NCBI RefSeq assembly: GCF_000226115.1
Contig: NC_016458.1
Span: 1,798,001 to 1,862,000 of the forward strand
Source of the DNA: Thermothielavioides terrestris NRRL 8126
Lineage: Eukaryota; Ascomycota; Sordariomycetes; Sordariales; Chaetomiaceae
Length of the DNA: 64,000 bases
Direction of reading: 5' to 3'
The position numbers and the translations under genes are program-made. Of the stretch, positions 23,640 through 34,703 are shown piece after piece; position 1 is the first letter of the stretch, and every line of letters begins with the position of its first letter. The notes under the pieces were generated by a model that saw only the letters and a program-made list of their open reading frames with translations, had not been told where the DNA came from and did no database searches.

Positions 23640-24992
23640 CGCCTTACCAACGAGTCAAGACTTGTCTGAAGTTATGTACGTAGACGTTGGTTGCATGAGG
23701 CTGGGCTTTGCAACTCTGGGCGGCGACTAGAGTTAGAAACTGCTTTGCATCAAATCCCCGTGGTCAGCCGAGGCCTGATTACTTGTTACCCAATGCGCGC
23801 ATGGCAAATGGAAGAAAGAAAAAGGAGCCAACTGGCCCGTACGGCATCTCATTGAACAGACGTTGGGGGCAAAGCAAGTGACAATACGTTCCGGCAGGGG
23901 AACACAACATTGTGAGTTCTCACAGACTGTTGGAGGTCCATCTCCTGGCCTACTACTTTGGGGGGAGGGGGCGGGGGGAAGGAATGTTGGGTGACCAGTT
24001 TGCCTTCCCAACGGACGTTCGTTTCATGTTGACAAACACCGCAGACGAATCGTGATGGGATGGGAAGTAAGGTACCTACACTACACTACACTACCACGCG
24101 AAGTTGACCGAGACACCCTGTAGCCCAGTCAATGCGTCCGGTTGGCCAGGTCCCCATTCACTCCCGCATGGGTTGGTGCCTTCCTACCTAGATTACGTTG
24201 GGCTCGCTGTTCAGGGGAACGCCTTCCCAGATCTTGGAAAGAGTCGAAAAAAACGACGCCAAATTCGTAGCCCTTCCGAAAAGCATCTCGAGCATCCTTC
24301 CGATTTCCGATCCCTGCCATCAGGACGTCGACCGTTTCCAGATTGCCGCATGATCAGCACAGTTTCAAACGGGTACAGCGGACGAAGTACACTACAGGAA
24401 AACGTCTGCCAATGATGGACGCCTGATTCGAGTTGTTATGCCCATACTATCTCCGTGGATATTACACGAGGGGACGAGGGTTCAAGCGCGATGCTGCGGT
24501 TCGTTAGCGTGGCAACCCCGTCTCTGAAGAATCGCCGAGTCCCTCTTGCACAGCATCAAAGTCTCTTGACATTCTGGGCCTTCTGGCTGTTCCGAGCGCA
24601 CCTGGACTGTGCAGCCTTGCTCTTCCCAGGTTGGTTTCTTCAGGTCTCGGCCGAGGCGGACAAAGCCCCTCAAGCCAATAGTCGTTCTTGGGAATATGTT
24701 GGCGGCAGAATGCACATCCGTCCGTCACCGGCGGGCGGAGCCCTTCTGACAGCAGCAGAGTTCTAGTAGAAGCGGCCCGGCTCGTTGCTGGCATGGTATT
24801 GCGTTCCAACTCGAGCTTCGAATTCGCAGCAACCGGCTCCGCGGCCAATTTCTGACTCGGCTGCTGTGGGCGGCCATCCCACAGCACGTTTGACTCAACT
24901 ATCTCTCCAACGCGGACGGACGTCGGCAACGGTTCAAACAGTCATTGCCACTTAAATGACGGCGGTTGCCAGCCAGCGCAAGCTCATCAACG
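23640..24992. other. Intergenic region, gene-poor
   Basis: GC content returns to that of the gene-rich part. There is a short CTACA microsatellite around 24,076-24,094. Several overlapping open frames of 60-140 codons occur on both strands but have no conserved features or splice structure. I see no gene. Confidence 0.4.
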
Positions 24993-25670
24993 TCACCAGT
25001 GCCGCTCACTAATTTCAACCGCATCCACATCCACGCCCTCCTTGAACCAGCGCTCCTCCTCCGTGATCTTCACATCGTTCCCGCTCATTTGCCTCTTCCT
25101 CATCAGCCCGTTCTTCGCGAACGTCCAGTCCTCCAACCCGTACGTCCGCCACCACTGGCCCGTCTCGTCATGCCACTCGTACCAGAACTGGACCGCGATC
25201 TGTTTTTGGTCGCGAACGCGGCGCTCAGTCAGTCAAGCACACCGCTAACATAAAAACGGGAAAAGAAACAGGTAAGATAAGGATGCCAGGGGTGGGAAGG
25301 ACAGACCTTGTCGTCCGTAAACGCAAACAGCTCCTTCCGCAGGCGGTAGCCCTGCTCCTTAGCCCACTTCTTGCGCAGGAACTCGACGATCTGCTCGCGC
25401 CCCTGCAGGAACGTGTCGCGGTTCCGCCAGATCGAGTCTGGCGTGTAGGCGTACTGCACGAGCTCAAGATCTCTAGGTTACAGGCATCCCCATATCGGGA
25501 TGGGTCGATTAGCAAAGGAGACCAAACACCGACGTCTCCAAAGCGGAATGGGTTTCGGGTATCAGGAAGGGTGCTGACTTGGAGTTCCAGGCGGCCTGGG
25601 CTGTTTTGACTTTGTGCTGCGCTGTCTCTCGCGTGAAGGGAGGGAATGGCGGTTTCGACTCGGTTGCCAT
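24993..25670 (-). CDS. DUF1348 / SnoaL-like (NTF2 fold) protein
   Basis: Three exons: 25670-25579, 25472-25307 and 25199-24993, giving 154 residues. The ATG at 25670 (MATESKPPFPPFT) was chosen because it fits the family's start and length (about 150). Introns are small, and all three exons join in frame with GT...AG boundaries. The product contains WNSKDLELVQYAYTPDSIWR near residue 30 and REQIVEFLRKKWAKEQGYR, RKELFAFTDDKIAVQFWYEW and WRTYGLEDWTFA further on, the conserved core of DUF1348. These are small cone-shaped NTF2-like proteins found in bacteria and fungi with no established reaction. It is probably a soluble dimer. It stands alone, with the peroxiredoxin gene diverging from it. Confidence 0.88.
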
Positions 25671-26629
25671 GGTGTAGGCTCGTTCAACGCTCTTACACTC
25701 GCAAGTTCTCCCTGAAATCGAGTGTTGCAAGGAGTAAAAGGCCGCTTTATGGTAATGGCCAATCTGCGTCACTTAACTGCCTAGCCACAAGAGACAGTCC
25801 GTCGATGAGATATTCAATTCAGTCCGTTGCCACTTTGGGCTGTTCCAGAATCCAGATCACACCGCGGCCCACCCGGGATGACGCAGTGCGCCCTGCGGCG
25901 GCAACGGGCTGAATAAGCGAAAATACAGCGGTATACGCAGCAACTTAGGCTCATCTCACGACAATGTTGCTGGCTGATTACTGTGTACTTGGAGACACCG
26001 GCCAGATGTTCAAGTTGGAGATCTCCTGATTTCTTGCTCAGCGGACCGCTGCCCTGGTCGGGCCCGAGGCTGGGCTCCGCAGACGGGAGGTCTGCGGACC
26101 GGCAACCCGGAGAGTCATGCTGCACAGCGAATGGTACCTTACGGAAGCAAACGTGCAGCGCTGCATCTTTGGAATTTGGAATAATGAAGCCGGTTTTCGG
26201 GGGAAGGGGGAGAGGAAGGGGCCAGTGGGTGGTGCTTGCCTTCTCCGATCTTAAACCATTCAGGCCGTCAATGGCGTAATGCTGCATCCAGCCAAGTGGG
26301 TGTCTTGCCTGCGTGGAGAGCCATACATGAGATTAGCAACCTCGGCCTGGCAACTTGATAGTGTAGACCCCGAGCACGGAAATCAGCAACGTACCTATAC
26401 GGAGTTCTCTGTCCTGAGCGATCTCTCAAGTTGCACGGTCAGCCCTGACTTCAACTTACCCCTCCACCTGGAGCAGTCACCCCGCTATAAACAACGCCGA
26501 GTGCCGGGCATCACCGACCCGGACAGCAAAGCCGACAAAACAGTCTCAGCAGCTCCCAGAGCCACTGCCCTTCCCCAGCTTATTTTTTCCCTTCCCTCAC
26601 CACAAACACTGGATCCTCTCCCACTCAAG
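25671..26629. other. Divergent promoter region (DUF1348 gene / peroxiredoxin gene)
   Basis: About 960 bp between two divergently transcribed genes. The part near 26,540-26,629 is CT-rich (TTTTTTCCCTTCCCTC), as is usual just upstream of fungal start codons. No specific binding site is called. Confidence 0.4.
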
Positions 26630-27303
26630 ATGACTACTCTCACCCCCGGCGCCTCCTTCCCCTCAGGCGTGACCTTCAGCTACATCCCGCCAACGGGCAC
26701 GCTCGACCTGACCGTCTGCGGCCGGCCCATCACGTACGACGCCAGCAAGGGTACACATCCATTTCCCAATTCAATATCTCTCCTGCCGCTCCGCTGGTTT
26801 ACCACAAGCTAACAAACTCCCTCCCCCACCCAAACAGAATTCCAAACGGGCAAGACGGTGCTGGTGGCCGTGCCGGGGGCCTTCACGCCGACGTGCCAGG
26901 AGCAGCACGTCACGTCGTACCTGGCGAACCTGGCGCAGCTCCGTGCCAAGGGGGTCGACCGGATCGTCTTCATCGCGTCCAACGACGCGTTCGTCATGTC
27001 GGCGTGGGGCAAGGCGAACGGGGTCAAGGACGAGAGCATCGTACGTTCTTCTTTTTGTTCCCCCTTTCACTGTCACTCGGAAGAAGAAAAAGGAAAGGAA
27101 ACGCAGACTGATATGGAATGACCCAGCTCTTCATGTCGGACCCCAACGCCGAGTTCAGCCGCAGCATTGGGTGGGCCAACGGCGACAGGACGGGACGGTA
27201 CGCCGTTGTGCTCGACAACGGCAAGGTTGTCTACGCGGGGGTGGATACTGTCCGAGGGAGCATCGAGTTCTCCGGCGCGCAGGCGGTGCTGGCGAAGCTT
27301 TGA
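26630..27303 (+). CDS. Type II (Prx5/Ahp1-like) peroxiredoxin
   Basis: Exons 26630-26750, 26838-27040 and 27127-27303 encode 166 residues, the normal length of atypical type II peroxiredoxins. The enzyme reduces hydrogen peroxide and alkyl hydroperoxides using thiols. The peroxidatic cysteine is Cys60 in VPGAFTPTCQEQHV, and a second cysteine at Cys30 (LTVCGRP) matches the position used for disulfide formation in the yeast Ahp1 group. Later motifs FIASNDAFVMSAW and SRSIGWANGDRTGRYAVVLD are also typical. No signal or transit peptide and no peroxisomal tail (it ends AKL preceded by VL) are clear; the final AKL is weakly reminiscent of a PTS1 signal, but cytosolic location is equally possible. 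Both introns have good donors (GTACAC, GTACGT). Confidence 0.93.
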
Positions 27304-27821
27304 ATGTACTGGCAGGAGTGAAGCAACGAGTGAAAAGAGAGCAAGGAGTTAAAGCAAGAATGTGTGTGGGTGCGTGATCGGGAAGAGGTCGTCGATTCGC
27401 ATCTCGGAGTCTGGCAGATGAGCTGCGCTGCATCCTCCATACCGTAGAGACCCATCACTGCCCAGGGCGCCCGTTGCTGTCAGACCAAATGTATGCATAC
27501 ATCAGTCGCCATACCGTGAGCTACCCATGCAGATGCCCTTCCCCCTGTCACGCAGGATCCATGCAACCGGCCCCTTTGAGAAAAACAAGTTGATTTCTTG
27601 TCAACTTGTTGCGAGAGCGCAGAAACCCTTTAAGAGAGCTGAGCAGGCAATAACCCGAGTACCGACCGACCGACTCCAGCAGTTTTCCCTTCCGGCCACA
27701 GGCAAGACCGCAAGACAACCATTTCATCTATTGCGCTCCTCTCATGACCTGGTTTCCCGTTGCCCCAAGAAGAACATCGCACCCCATCCCAGACCAGCAA
27801 CCACCAAAAGCAGATGAGTCC
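27304..27821. other. 3' region between convergent peroxiredoxin and eL24 genes
   Basis: Holds the two 3' untranslated regions. No further gene is seen. Confidence 0.4.
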
Positions 27822-28674
27822 TTAACGGCTCTTGGCGGCAACCTTGACCGGCGCACCCTTGGCGCCCTGCTTGCTGGCGATGCGGCCCTGCGGCTGGCCC
27901 TTGGCGGCCTGGGCGGCCAACTTCGCCTTCTCGGCCTTCTTGGCGGCCTGCGCGGCCTGCTTCTTCTCCTTGCTCTCCTTGATGGCGGCCAGGCGGGCGG
28001 CGCTCCGGGCCTCCGGGCGCATCGACCGGCGCTCCTTGATCACATCGAGCGAGGCACCGACGATCGCACGCTGCGACTTGACGGTGCGGCGCGTGCGCTT
28101 CTTGGCGACTTCCTGTCGGGGGAGTCAGCACGCCGTTTCCGGTCCATATTCCTCTCCATGCAATGTCCGTCAATGGGCCCTCATAACATCCGTCCTCCCC
28201 GGTCACCGTTCCCAAAAACCCTCCCCCCCCAATCGTTTCATCGCGGACTCCGGGCGTGTGCGAAAGCATAAGAGAGATATCGTACCTCAGAGATACCCTT
28301 GCGGTGTTGTCTCCGGTAGAGAACCGTCCAGGCGATGCGGCGGGGGTTCTTGCGCTGGAGGAAGAGCGACTCGGACTTGCCGTTCTGGAACCGGAAGATC
28401 TTGCTGTCGCCACGGACATACAGCTTACCCTGCAATCAAGAATACGGTCAGAATCGTTGAATTTTCCGGCCGGCAACGACTTTCCCCAAACTCCCACAGA
28501 TGAACTCCCCACCCCGGCCCCGGTCTGGCGTCATTCGGCTTCGAGAGCAGGTATCGCGTCGGTCGGCGGCTCGGGGTGGGAAGTCCTCTGTCGGTCGCAG
28601 TCGTGGAACCGGGCAATCCGTACCTTGCCGGGGTAAATCCGCTGGCCGGAGAAAGAATCGTCGTACGTTCTCAT
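27822..28674 (-). CDS. rpl24: 60S ribosomal protein eL24
   Basis: Exons 28674-28624, 28429-28286 and 28112-27822 give 161 residues, near the usual length for fungi. The protein is a component of the large ribosomal subunit at the interface with the small subunit. It starts [16 protein letters not shown] and continues with [30 protein letters not shown] and [17 protein letters not shown], all diagnostic of eL24. The expected zinc-ribbon cysteines of the archaeal family are absent, as in fungi. The C-terminus is an Ala/Lys-rich tail. The first intron follows codon 17, giving the early intron typical of fungal ribosomal protein genes. Confidence 0.95.
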
Positions 28675-29126
28675 CTTGGCGGATGGTTGTCGGAGTTGTC
28701 GTTGTCGGGGTTGCTTCCTCTGAGTTCACGGATCCAGGTCGATTTTCGCCAAAATCTGGTGTGCAGGTTGTGGGATAGGGCTGCCTCGTGATAGGCTGGA
28801 TATGGTAGCCACACTGCCCCGCTTTTGCAGTGAGTGGCTAAAGTTGATCTCGGCTTACACCAGCCACACTATGATGTCGGCAGTTTGGGCATATGACAGA
28901 TAGGTGCATTTGCTTGTTAAAGTTTGGCTTGAATGACATCGAAACCCAACTGGTAGCTGCCAGATAATGTGCTAACAGAAGTTGATCACTCTCCCTGGTC
29001 TCGCGAATCGCAGCCACAGCCAATTCGCAATTGCAACCCTAACCCTCATCATCTCGGTCACCCCTTACCTCCTCTTCTCACATCTCCATGAGCTGCTGAA
29101 CTCCAGGTGTGGAGCGGCAGCTTACA
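28675..29126. promoter_or_regulatory. Divergent eL24 / TAD1 promoter with telomere-box element
   Basis: The region between two divergent start codons contains AACCCTAACCCT at 29035-29046, two direct telomere-type units. In several fungi AACCCTAA is the Tbf1 site in ribosomal protein gene promoters. That it acts here is an inference. It lies about 360 bp from the eL24 ATG and 80 bp from the TAD1 ATG. Confidence 0.4.
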
Positions 29127-30821
29127 ATGGCAGTCGATGTCGATGCCGATGCCATAGCATCTGCTGTGTTGGATGAGTTTAGGAAACTCCCGGCTAAGCG
29201 CAAGCCCGCTGTACGGGACAATGGGCTCCGGGAATGGGTGCCCATGAGCGGCATCGTCGTCAAAGGTAGCCTTCAAGTCGATGGATGAGCTTCACACGTT
29301 TGCCGGTATGCACAGGCACTGACTTGACACCTCGAGATCAGGGCCGGATTTTCTGAAATGTGTGGCATTGGCGTGAGTCTACCGCCCACATGTAACCTTC
29401 TCCTTTTCTTGATCGGGCCTCTGATACCTTCCAGAACCGGCATGAAGTGCCTCCCAGCCTCTAAGCTGGCTCAGGCCAACGGCGTCGCCCTCCACGACTG
29501 GCACGCCGAGGTTCTCGCCATCCGCGCCTTCAACCGTTTCCTGCTGGACGAGTGTCGCCGCCTGGCCCAGGACAGCACCTACGAGTCCGAGTTCCTGCGG
29601 CGGCGAACGCGAGAGGAGCTCGCAACTAATGCAGGCACGCTTACTGGCCCCTGGCACCGCCAGCCCTTCGCCTGGCGTGAGGAGCTCACCCTGCATATGT
29701 ACTGCTCCGAAGCACCCTGTACGTCCCCGCTACCGTCTCGTCTCAGCGCCAAACACACCTTCGTACTGGCAGTGGCCGCCAACTAACAAACAACCGCCCA
29801 CCCAGGCGGCGATGCTTCCATGGAACTAGTTATGTCTTCCCAACCAGACGCCACCCCTTGGACCATTCCCGCTTCCCTCTCCCCAGCGCCCTCCCCAACA
29901 CCGCCACCACCACCAAACACCGTCACCACCACCACCACCGAGTCCCTCCTTCCAACCACAACCCCAACCCCAGCTCCAACCCAACCAGCCACCACCACCA
30001 CCAGCACCCCTCTCCTCCTAGGCCGCGGCTACTTCTCGCGCCTGGGCATCGTGCGGCGCAAGCCGGCCCGCCCGGACTCGCCGCCGACGCTGTCCAAGTC
30101 GTGCAGCGACAAGCTGGCGCTGAAGCAGTGCGCCTCGCTGCTGGGCGCGCTGGCCGCGCTGCTGGTCTCGCCGCGCGGCGCGTACCTGGCCACGCTGGTC
30201 CTCCCCGCCGCGCAGTACGACGCGGGCGCGTGCCGGCGGTGTTTTGGAGGTGGCGCGGGGGTTGCTGGGGCTGGGCCTGATTCTAATAGTTCTGGGGGTG
30301 GGGGTGGACTTGGTGGTGGTGGTGGCGGTAGTGGTGATACAAAAGCGGCGGCGGGGAGGATGGCCGCGGTGAGCGGCCGGGTGTGGGATGGGACGGGGTA
30401 TGGGTTCGTGCCGCTGCGGGTGGTCACCACGAAGAAGGAGTTTGAGTTCTCGCGCAGGAGCTTGACCGCGGCCGCGAACGGTGGCGGGGAGATCAAATTG
30501 GCGGCGAGTAACCTTGCGGTTGCGTGGACGAGGAACGGGGAGGTGGAGGAGGGCCTAATCGGCGGAGTGCTGCAGGGCAGGAAGGCGTTTGACGTGAAAG
30601 GCGCGAGCCTGACGTCGCGGAGGAAGATGTGGGCGGCTGCGGTGGAGGTTGCGGCGGCATTGGGGGATGAGGAGATCGCAAGGGCACTGGGAAAGGATAC
30701 GTATGACGGCGTGAAGGAGGGGCCACTGCTAGCATCGAGGAGGATCGTGAAGCAAGAGGTTCGAGAGGAAGCGCTTAAGGGATGGCAGAGAAACGTTGGA
30801 GATGGTAACTTCCATCTCTGA
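29127..30821 (+). CDS. TAD1: tRNA-specific adenosine deaminase 1 (Tad1/ADAT1)
   Basis: Exons 29127-29265, 29342-29372, 29435-29718 and 29806-30821 encode 489 residues. The family converts A37 to inosine in eukaryotic tRNA-Ala. The deaminase domain shows the zinc/catalytic motif HAE (His80, Glu82 in LHDWHAEVLAIRAF), a zinc-ligand cysteine at Cys152 in APCGDASME and another at Cys251 in SKSCSDKLALKQ. It then shows SPRGAYLATLVLP. A Pro/Thr-rich insert of about 60 residues (about 175-225) separates the last two cysteines and is longer than in yeast. A Gly/Ser-rich insert follows near 310-340. The second exon is only 31 nt. All junctions keep frame. Confidence 0.92.
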
Positions 30822-31137
30822 TTATGTCCCAGCCCCCGCATCGCATGCTCGTGCAGCAATGCATATACTTGGCACCCTTGGAGCTATCACCTCCAGGAGC
30901 GATCACATGGCGCTTGTTGTTTTCGACATGATCATGATGGAATGCTCGAGTCCATCATTCGTTCCTTCACATCCCTCCTGGCCAGGACTCTCTCGGGGGC
31001 CGATACAAAATACCATAAGACGCCGCCTTCCATTTCCGAGAAAAACACATGCGGTTCTGCTCCCTCTCAAACCAAGCCGGCGAGAGGGCAGAGTGGGCCA
31101 ATTTGGGGCAAGATTTTATTTCCGAAATCATAGACGC
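30822..31137. other. 3' region between convergent TAD1 and NAC beta genes
   Basis: Untranslated and terminator DNA of the two genes. Nothing else is seen. Confidence 0.4.
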
Positions 31138-31850
31138 TTACTCGACCTTGTTCTCGAAGCTCTCGCCAGCCACAAGGTCGGGAATCTCGTCGTCGTCAGC
31201 CTCCTTCTCGCCCTTCTGCATGTTCTGGTAGCTCTCGGCCAGCTTGCGGAGCGAGGCGAGAGAATCGGGCCCGAGCTGGTTCAGGATGCCGGGAACAAGC
31301 TCAGTGAGCTCCTTGTCTTCGCCGTTGCCGTAGATGGCGAAGGTGTTGGCCGGGACAGCGGCGTGCACTGCAGACGGCATTTGTCAGCACACAGCAGTCT
31401 CCTCCCCCTCTTCCGACTGTCGGCTAGGCCGCAACGCACCCTTGGGAGCGGCAAAGTGGATGACGTTGCCGTCGCTCTTGAACATGTTGACCTCCTCGAT
31501 GGCCTGGATGGGCTGGACATTGAGCTTCTTGAGCGTCTGCTGCAGCTTCTTGTCGTCGCCGGAAGACCGCGCGGGGGCGCGCTTCACCTTCCTCCGGGGA
31601 GTGCCCTTGCCACTATGCGTCACAAAAACCCGTCAGAATTTCCGAATCTCGACATATTTCGGGGGAAGGGGGGGTGCTCTATGCAATCTCGGCGCAGCGG
31701 CTTGGTGTAGGACGTGTGCGGACATACCCTGCACAGCGAGGTGGGTTAGTCGGGCGATCCGGAGCGGGGCAGCCGACGGCGGGGGCACAGCAACATACCG
31801 ATACGAGCAGAAGCGCCCAGCTTCTTGAGTCGTTCCTGAACGTCCGCCAT
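31138..31850 (-). CDS. EGD1: Nascent polypeptide-associated complex subunit beta
   Basis: Predicted exons are 31850-31799, a single base at 31728, 31612-31440 and 31367-31138, giving 151 residues. The protein dimerises with NAC alpha at the ribosome exit and shields nascent chains. It starts [19 protein letters not shown]; the basic ribosome-binding segment [15 protein letters not shown] follows. The NAC domain spans about residues 35-95 ([56 protein letters not shown]). The acidic tail ends [17 protein letters not shown]. The one-base exon is required: joining 31799 directly to 31612 shifts frame and stops ten codons later, whereas inserting the G gives the conserved Ile-Gly-Gly-Lys. Both introns (70 and 115 nt) start GTATGT. 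Confidence 0.9.
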
Positions 31851-32517
31851 GTTGGGATGTGTTTGCGATGGAGGTTGCGGTGGTGGGGGGTGGTTCGAAA
31901 ATGGCCGGGGCGACTCGGTGAAGCTGGAGCTTGGATCAATCAATTAGGTCAGCCTAGGGCAGCTCAGAGCCGATGCGCACACACACAGAGACCGCTTCAG
32001 GCAACTCGAAAACGCAATGGTAGGTGGTTTCCGCAGGTGCAAGACGGCGACTGGTGACGTACTCTGTCAATCGGGGATTATCTCCGGTCCTGGAGTCTTC
32101 TTGGAGTCTCGTGATAGGCCGGCGATGCCTCAATGTCCGGTCCGGTCGTCAGTGGTTGGGAGAAATTGTGTGCGCTTGGGCCCTGATATTTTTTCGCTGC
32201 CGCATTAACGTTGACCCCACTCTGACACCCGCTGGCCTCCCCTCACCGAGGCTTCACCTTGCTGGGGCGCCACGGGCATCGATTGTTGACAGTCTAAGTT
32301 CAAAGTCGCGACAATGTGAATTGAGCGAGTTATTGGGCCCCTGATGGGTGCCATACATTCTGAACACAAAAGACCCCCAAACTCTGTGCCCAAACGCCTT
32401 GCATTCCTACATTGCATTCCTCCAGTCATTCTTCCCCGTCGTTGCACACTCCCAGAGCCGCAGACACACGCATCGTACAGTTGAGCAGTCATCCGCCCTG
32501 TCCTTCCGCCAGCCGTA
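31851..32517. other. NAC beta upstream region and CBP4 3' flank
   Basis: Holds the presumed NAC beta promoter and the 3' region of the next minus-strand gene. No distinctive element is called. Confidence 0.4.
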
Positions 32518-33067
32518 TCACCGTCCTTCGGACTCAGACGACACCGGCTGTGCCGGCAACCCGGCCTCCCTCCTGATGGCTTCTCTCCTGGCTTTTGCCT
32601 CCTCTGCCATCCTCGCTGCCTCCGCGGCGGCCTGCCTTGCCCGCTCCTTCTCTGCCTCCGCCTGCACGATCCATACTGCAAACCGATCAGCTCTGTAGAC
32701 CACAGTCTCCCGCCCCGAATTCCCATAATTCAGGGGTGGCATGGCTCGTCGACTCACTTGGCTTGTCGGATTTGGAGTACTCCTTGAGCCGCGTGACAAA
32801 GTCGTCAAACTCCTGCTGCCGCTCGACCCGCCGTTCCAGACTGCGCTTCTTCAGCTCCGGGTTATACCTCTGGAAGAGCTCTTCGTCGGTGGGCATCACC
32901 CATCGTGTGAGCGCCGGGCCGCCAACAATAACGGCACCGCCGCTTTGCGCCGTGGTGTTAACGAACTGCTCACATTCGGGGGAAGGCGACAATTGAAGGC
33001 AGGGGGTAACTCACACGACGAGCATCTTGGTCCATAACCACCAGTTGAAGGGCTTTTTGGCGGCCAT
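32518..33067 (-). CDS. CBP4: Cbp4-like cytochrome bc1 complex assembly factor
   Basis: Exons 33067-33015, 32942-32758 and 32675-32518 encode 131 residues. Cbp4 is an inner-membrane mitochondrial protein that stabilises newly made cytochrome b during assembly of complex III. It starts [20 protein letters not shown] and has a single hydrophobic segment (about residues 10-30), followed by [20 protein letters not shown]. It continues with a charged helix ([20 protein letters not shown]) and [15 protein letters not shown]. The rest is an Ala/Glu/Arg-rich coiled coil. Introns interrupt codons in phases 2 and 1, and all joins restore conserved residues. The short conserved N-terminus and the PTDEELFxRYNP motif support the family assignment. 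Confidence 0.87.
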
Positions 33068-34314
33068 TTTGGGAGTCACAGCTTCTACTGGTAACGGTTT
33101 GAGCTGGATATCCGCCGGTAAGGTAAGGTCCGCAGCTCTCCTGTGAACGATGTCATCCGTCCTGCAGGCTCGATGAGGTCAGCAGGCAATCCTCAACCTA
33201 ACAAGGCTGGACGCAACAGAGGCCAGCGGCCGAAGCCAGCGCAGACCCACCAGCCGGCCGCAGCTGGCACCCAAACCAAGGAGGGAATCCAAGCGCTGCA
33301 AACGGTTGGAGACACCTAGCACCACGCTTGATTGGCAGAATGGACCCACTACATACATTCAGGTACGTGGTTCTCGCCCAACCAAATCTCGAATGCCGGG
33401 TGGAAAATGCAAGGGACGGAAACCCTCCCAACGTTGCTCCTTTCTTTCGCTCGAGAACCAATACCCGAACGCGTCTTTTGTCATGTCTCGAGGCAAGCCA
33501 GCGTGCGCGGCTGGGCTCCCGCCGCTGCCCTGCAGGCCGAGCCGAGACGAGCTGCTGCAGGTACGGAATACGGAGGTGGTGTTGGCTCCAAACACGCTCC
33601 AGTGTGCATTCAGTTATAATGCCAGACCTATTTACGGGTTGCACTGCACAGTGCGCGCCAACGCCGTCCGAATCTCAGCCGCACGTTTGACAGCAGAGAT
33701 AGTCTCACAGGACGGGGCAAGCCTCTTCAGTTTCACGTAAGGTTGATAGGTAAGGAGCTGGAAGTACACTACAGCCAGCCCCGGCTGGTCCTCGGAGACT
33801 CGGCAATCGCCGGGCCGCCCTCAAAACGGGAGGAGTGGATGATCGCTCATGCGAGACCGGCCAGGACATAGTAAGAACGGAAGCCTGGGATGGCCTCAAC
33901 CGGGAAAGCAAACCAGCCGCTGATCGTCACCCGAGAACTGACCCTGCAGAGCAGAGTCAGGAGACCGGTGGCGAACCTGTAGTGTAGGAGGTCCAGCTCC
34001 GGTTCACGTCATTTGTTTTGAGGTCAACAACCAAGCGTGCCTTGAACCCTAACCCAAGTTTCAGCTGGAAGCTGCTTGGACCAGGGAGTGTCAGAGACAG
34101 AGTAAGCTGTGTGACGAGGGGCTTTTGCTTTCTTCGGACGGTTTGATCAAGTCCGTTGACCTCGCCCAAAGCCCGATCAGATAGTTCACATTGCTCGAAC
34201 TCGCCAGGCCTTGCGGCATGCGCTGGTCAAGTACGTTTGGTTGAGAGGACAACAAAAACTGAATGAACTCGCTACCCGTAATAACAAGTGCGATAACTTT
34301 CTGTATGGTTATCC
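33068..34314. other. Intergenic region between CBP4 promoter and MITE
   Basis: Several overlapping open frames of 60-148 codons lie near 33,200-33,740 on both strands without conserved features. A telomere-type ACCCTAACCC occurs near 34,046. No gene is seen. Confidence 0.35.
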
Positions 34315-34318
34315 TTAA

Positions 34319-34699
34319 AGAGGTCCCGCCAAGACTAATTTCGGAACCTACCGCTTACAAGTATTTACAAATCGCCACGGGGTGAGCGGGGTCGCCACGA
34401 CTTCGAGCAACATCAACAACGAAGAATTGCAAAGACTCGTAGCAACAACTTCGCGAAACCTCAACCAAATCGAAAAAAAAGAAAACGAAGTTAACCCGTA
34501 CCCTAACCTTAACCCGAATCCTAACCATTAACCCGAACCCTAACTAGCGGGGGGCTGACGCCGCCCCCCGTACCCCCGGCGAACTAACCCGTGGCTAACC
34601 CGTGGCGATAGTGCAAACCCCCTTGGCGGTCTTAGCAGGGTACTGACGCTGTAAAAACATTGCCGACAATTGGCCGAAATTAGTCTTGGCGGGACCTCT
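34319..34699. mobile_element. 381-bp MITE with TTAA (or TA) target duplication
   Basis: The two ends are perfect inverted repeats of at least 26 bp beginning AGAGGTCCCGCCAAGACTAA. Both are flanked by TTAA (34315-34318 and 34700-34703). Because TTAA contains TA, either a piggyBac-type TTAA or a mariner-type TA duplication is possible. The interior has no coding frame. It contains an A-rich stretch, then a run of degenerate CCCTAA-like units (34,494-34,546), and a C/G palindrome (GGGGGGCTGACGCCGCCCCC) near 34,550. Confidence 0.8.
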
Positions 34700-34703
34700 T
34701 TAA

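Noticed and set aside
24504..24929. 141-codon minus-strand frame near the DUF1348 gene
   Set aside because: Low-complexity composition and no motifs; not linked by splice sites to the neighbouring gene.
33198..33644. 148-codon minus-strand frame and overlapping plus-strand frames
   Set aside because: Multiple equally long frames in all phases, without conserved features; typical of GC-rich non-coding DNA.
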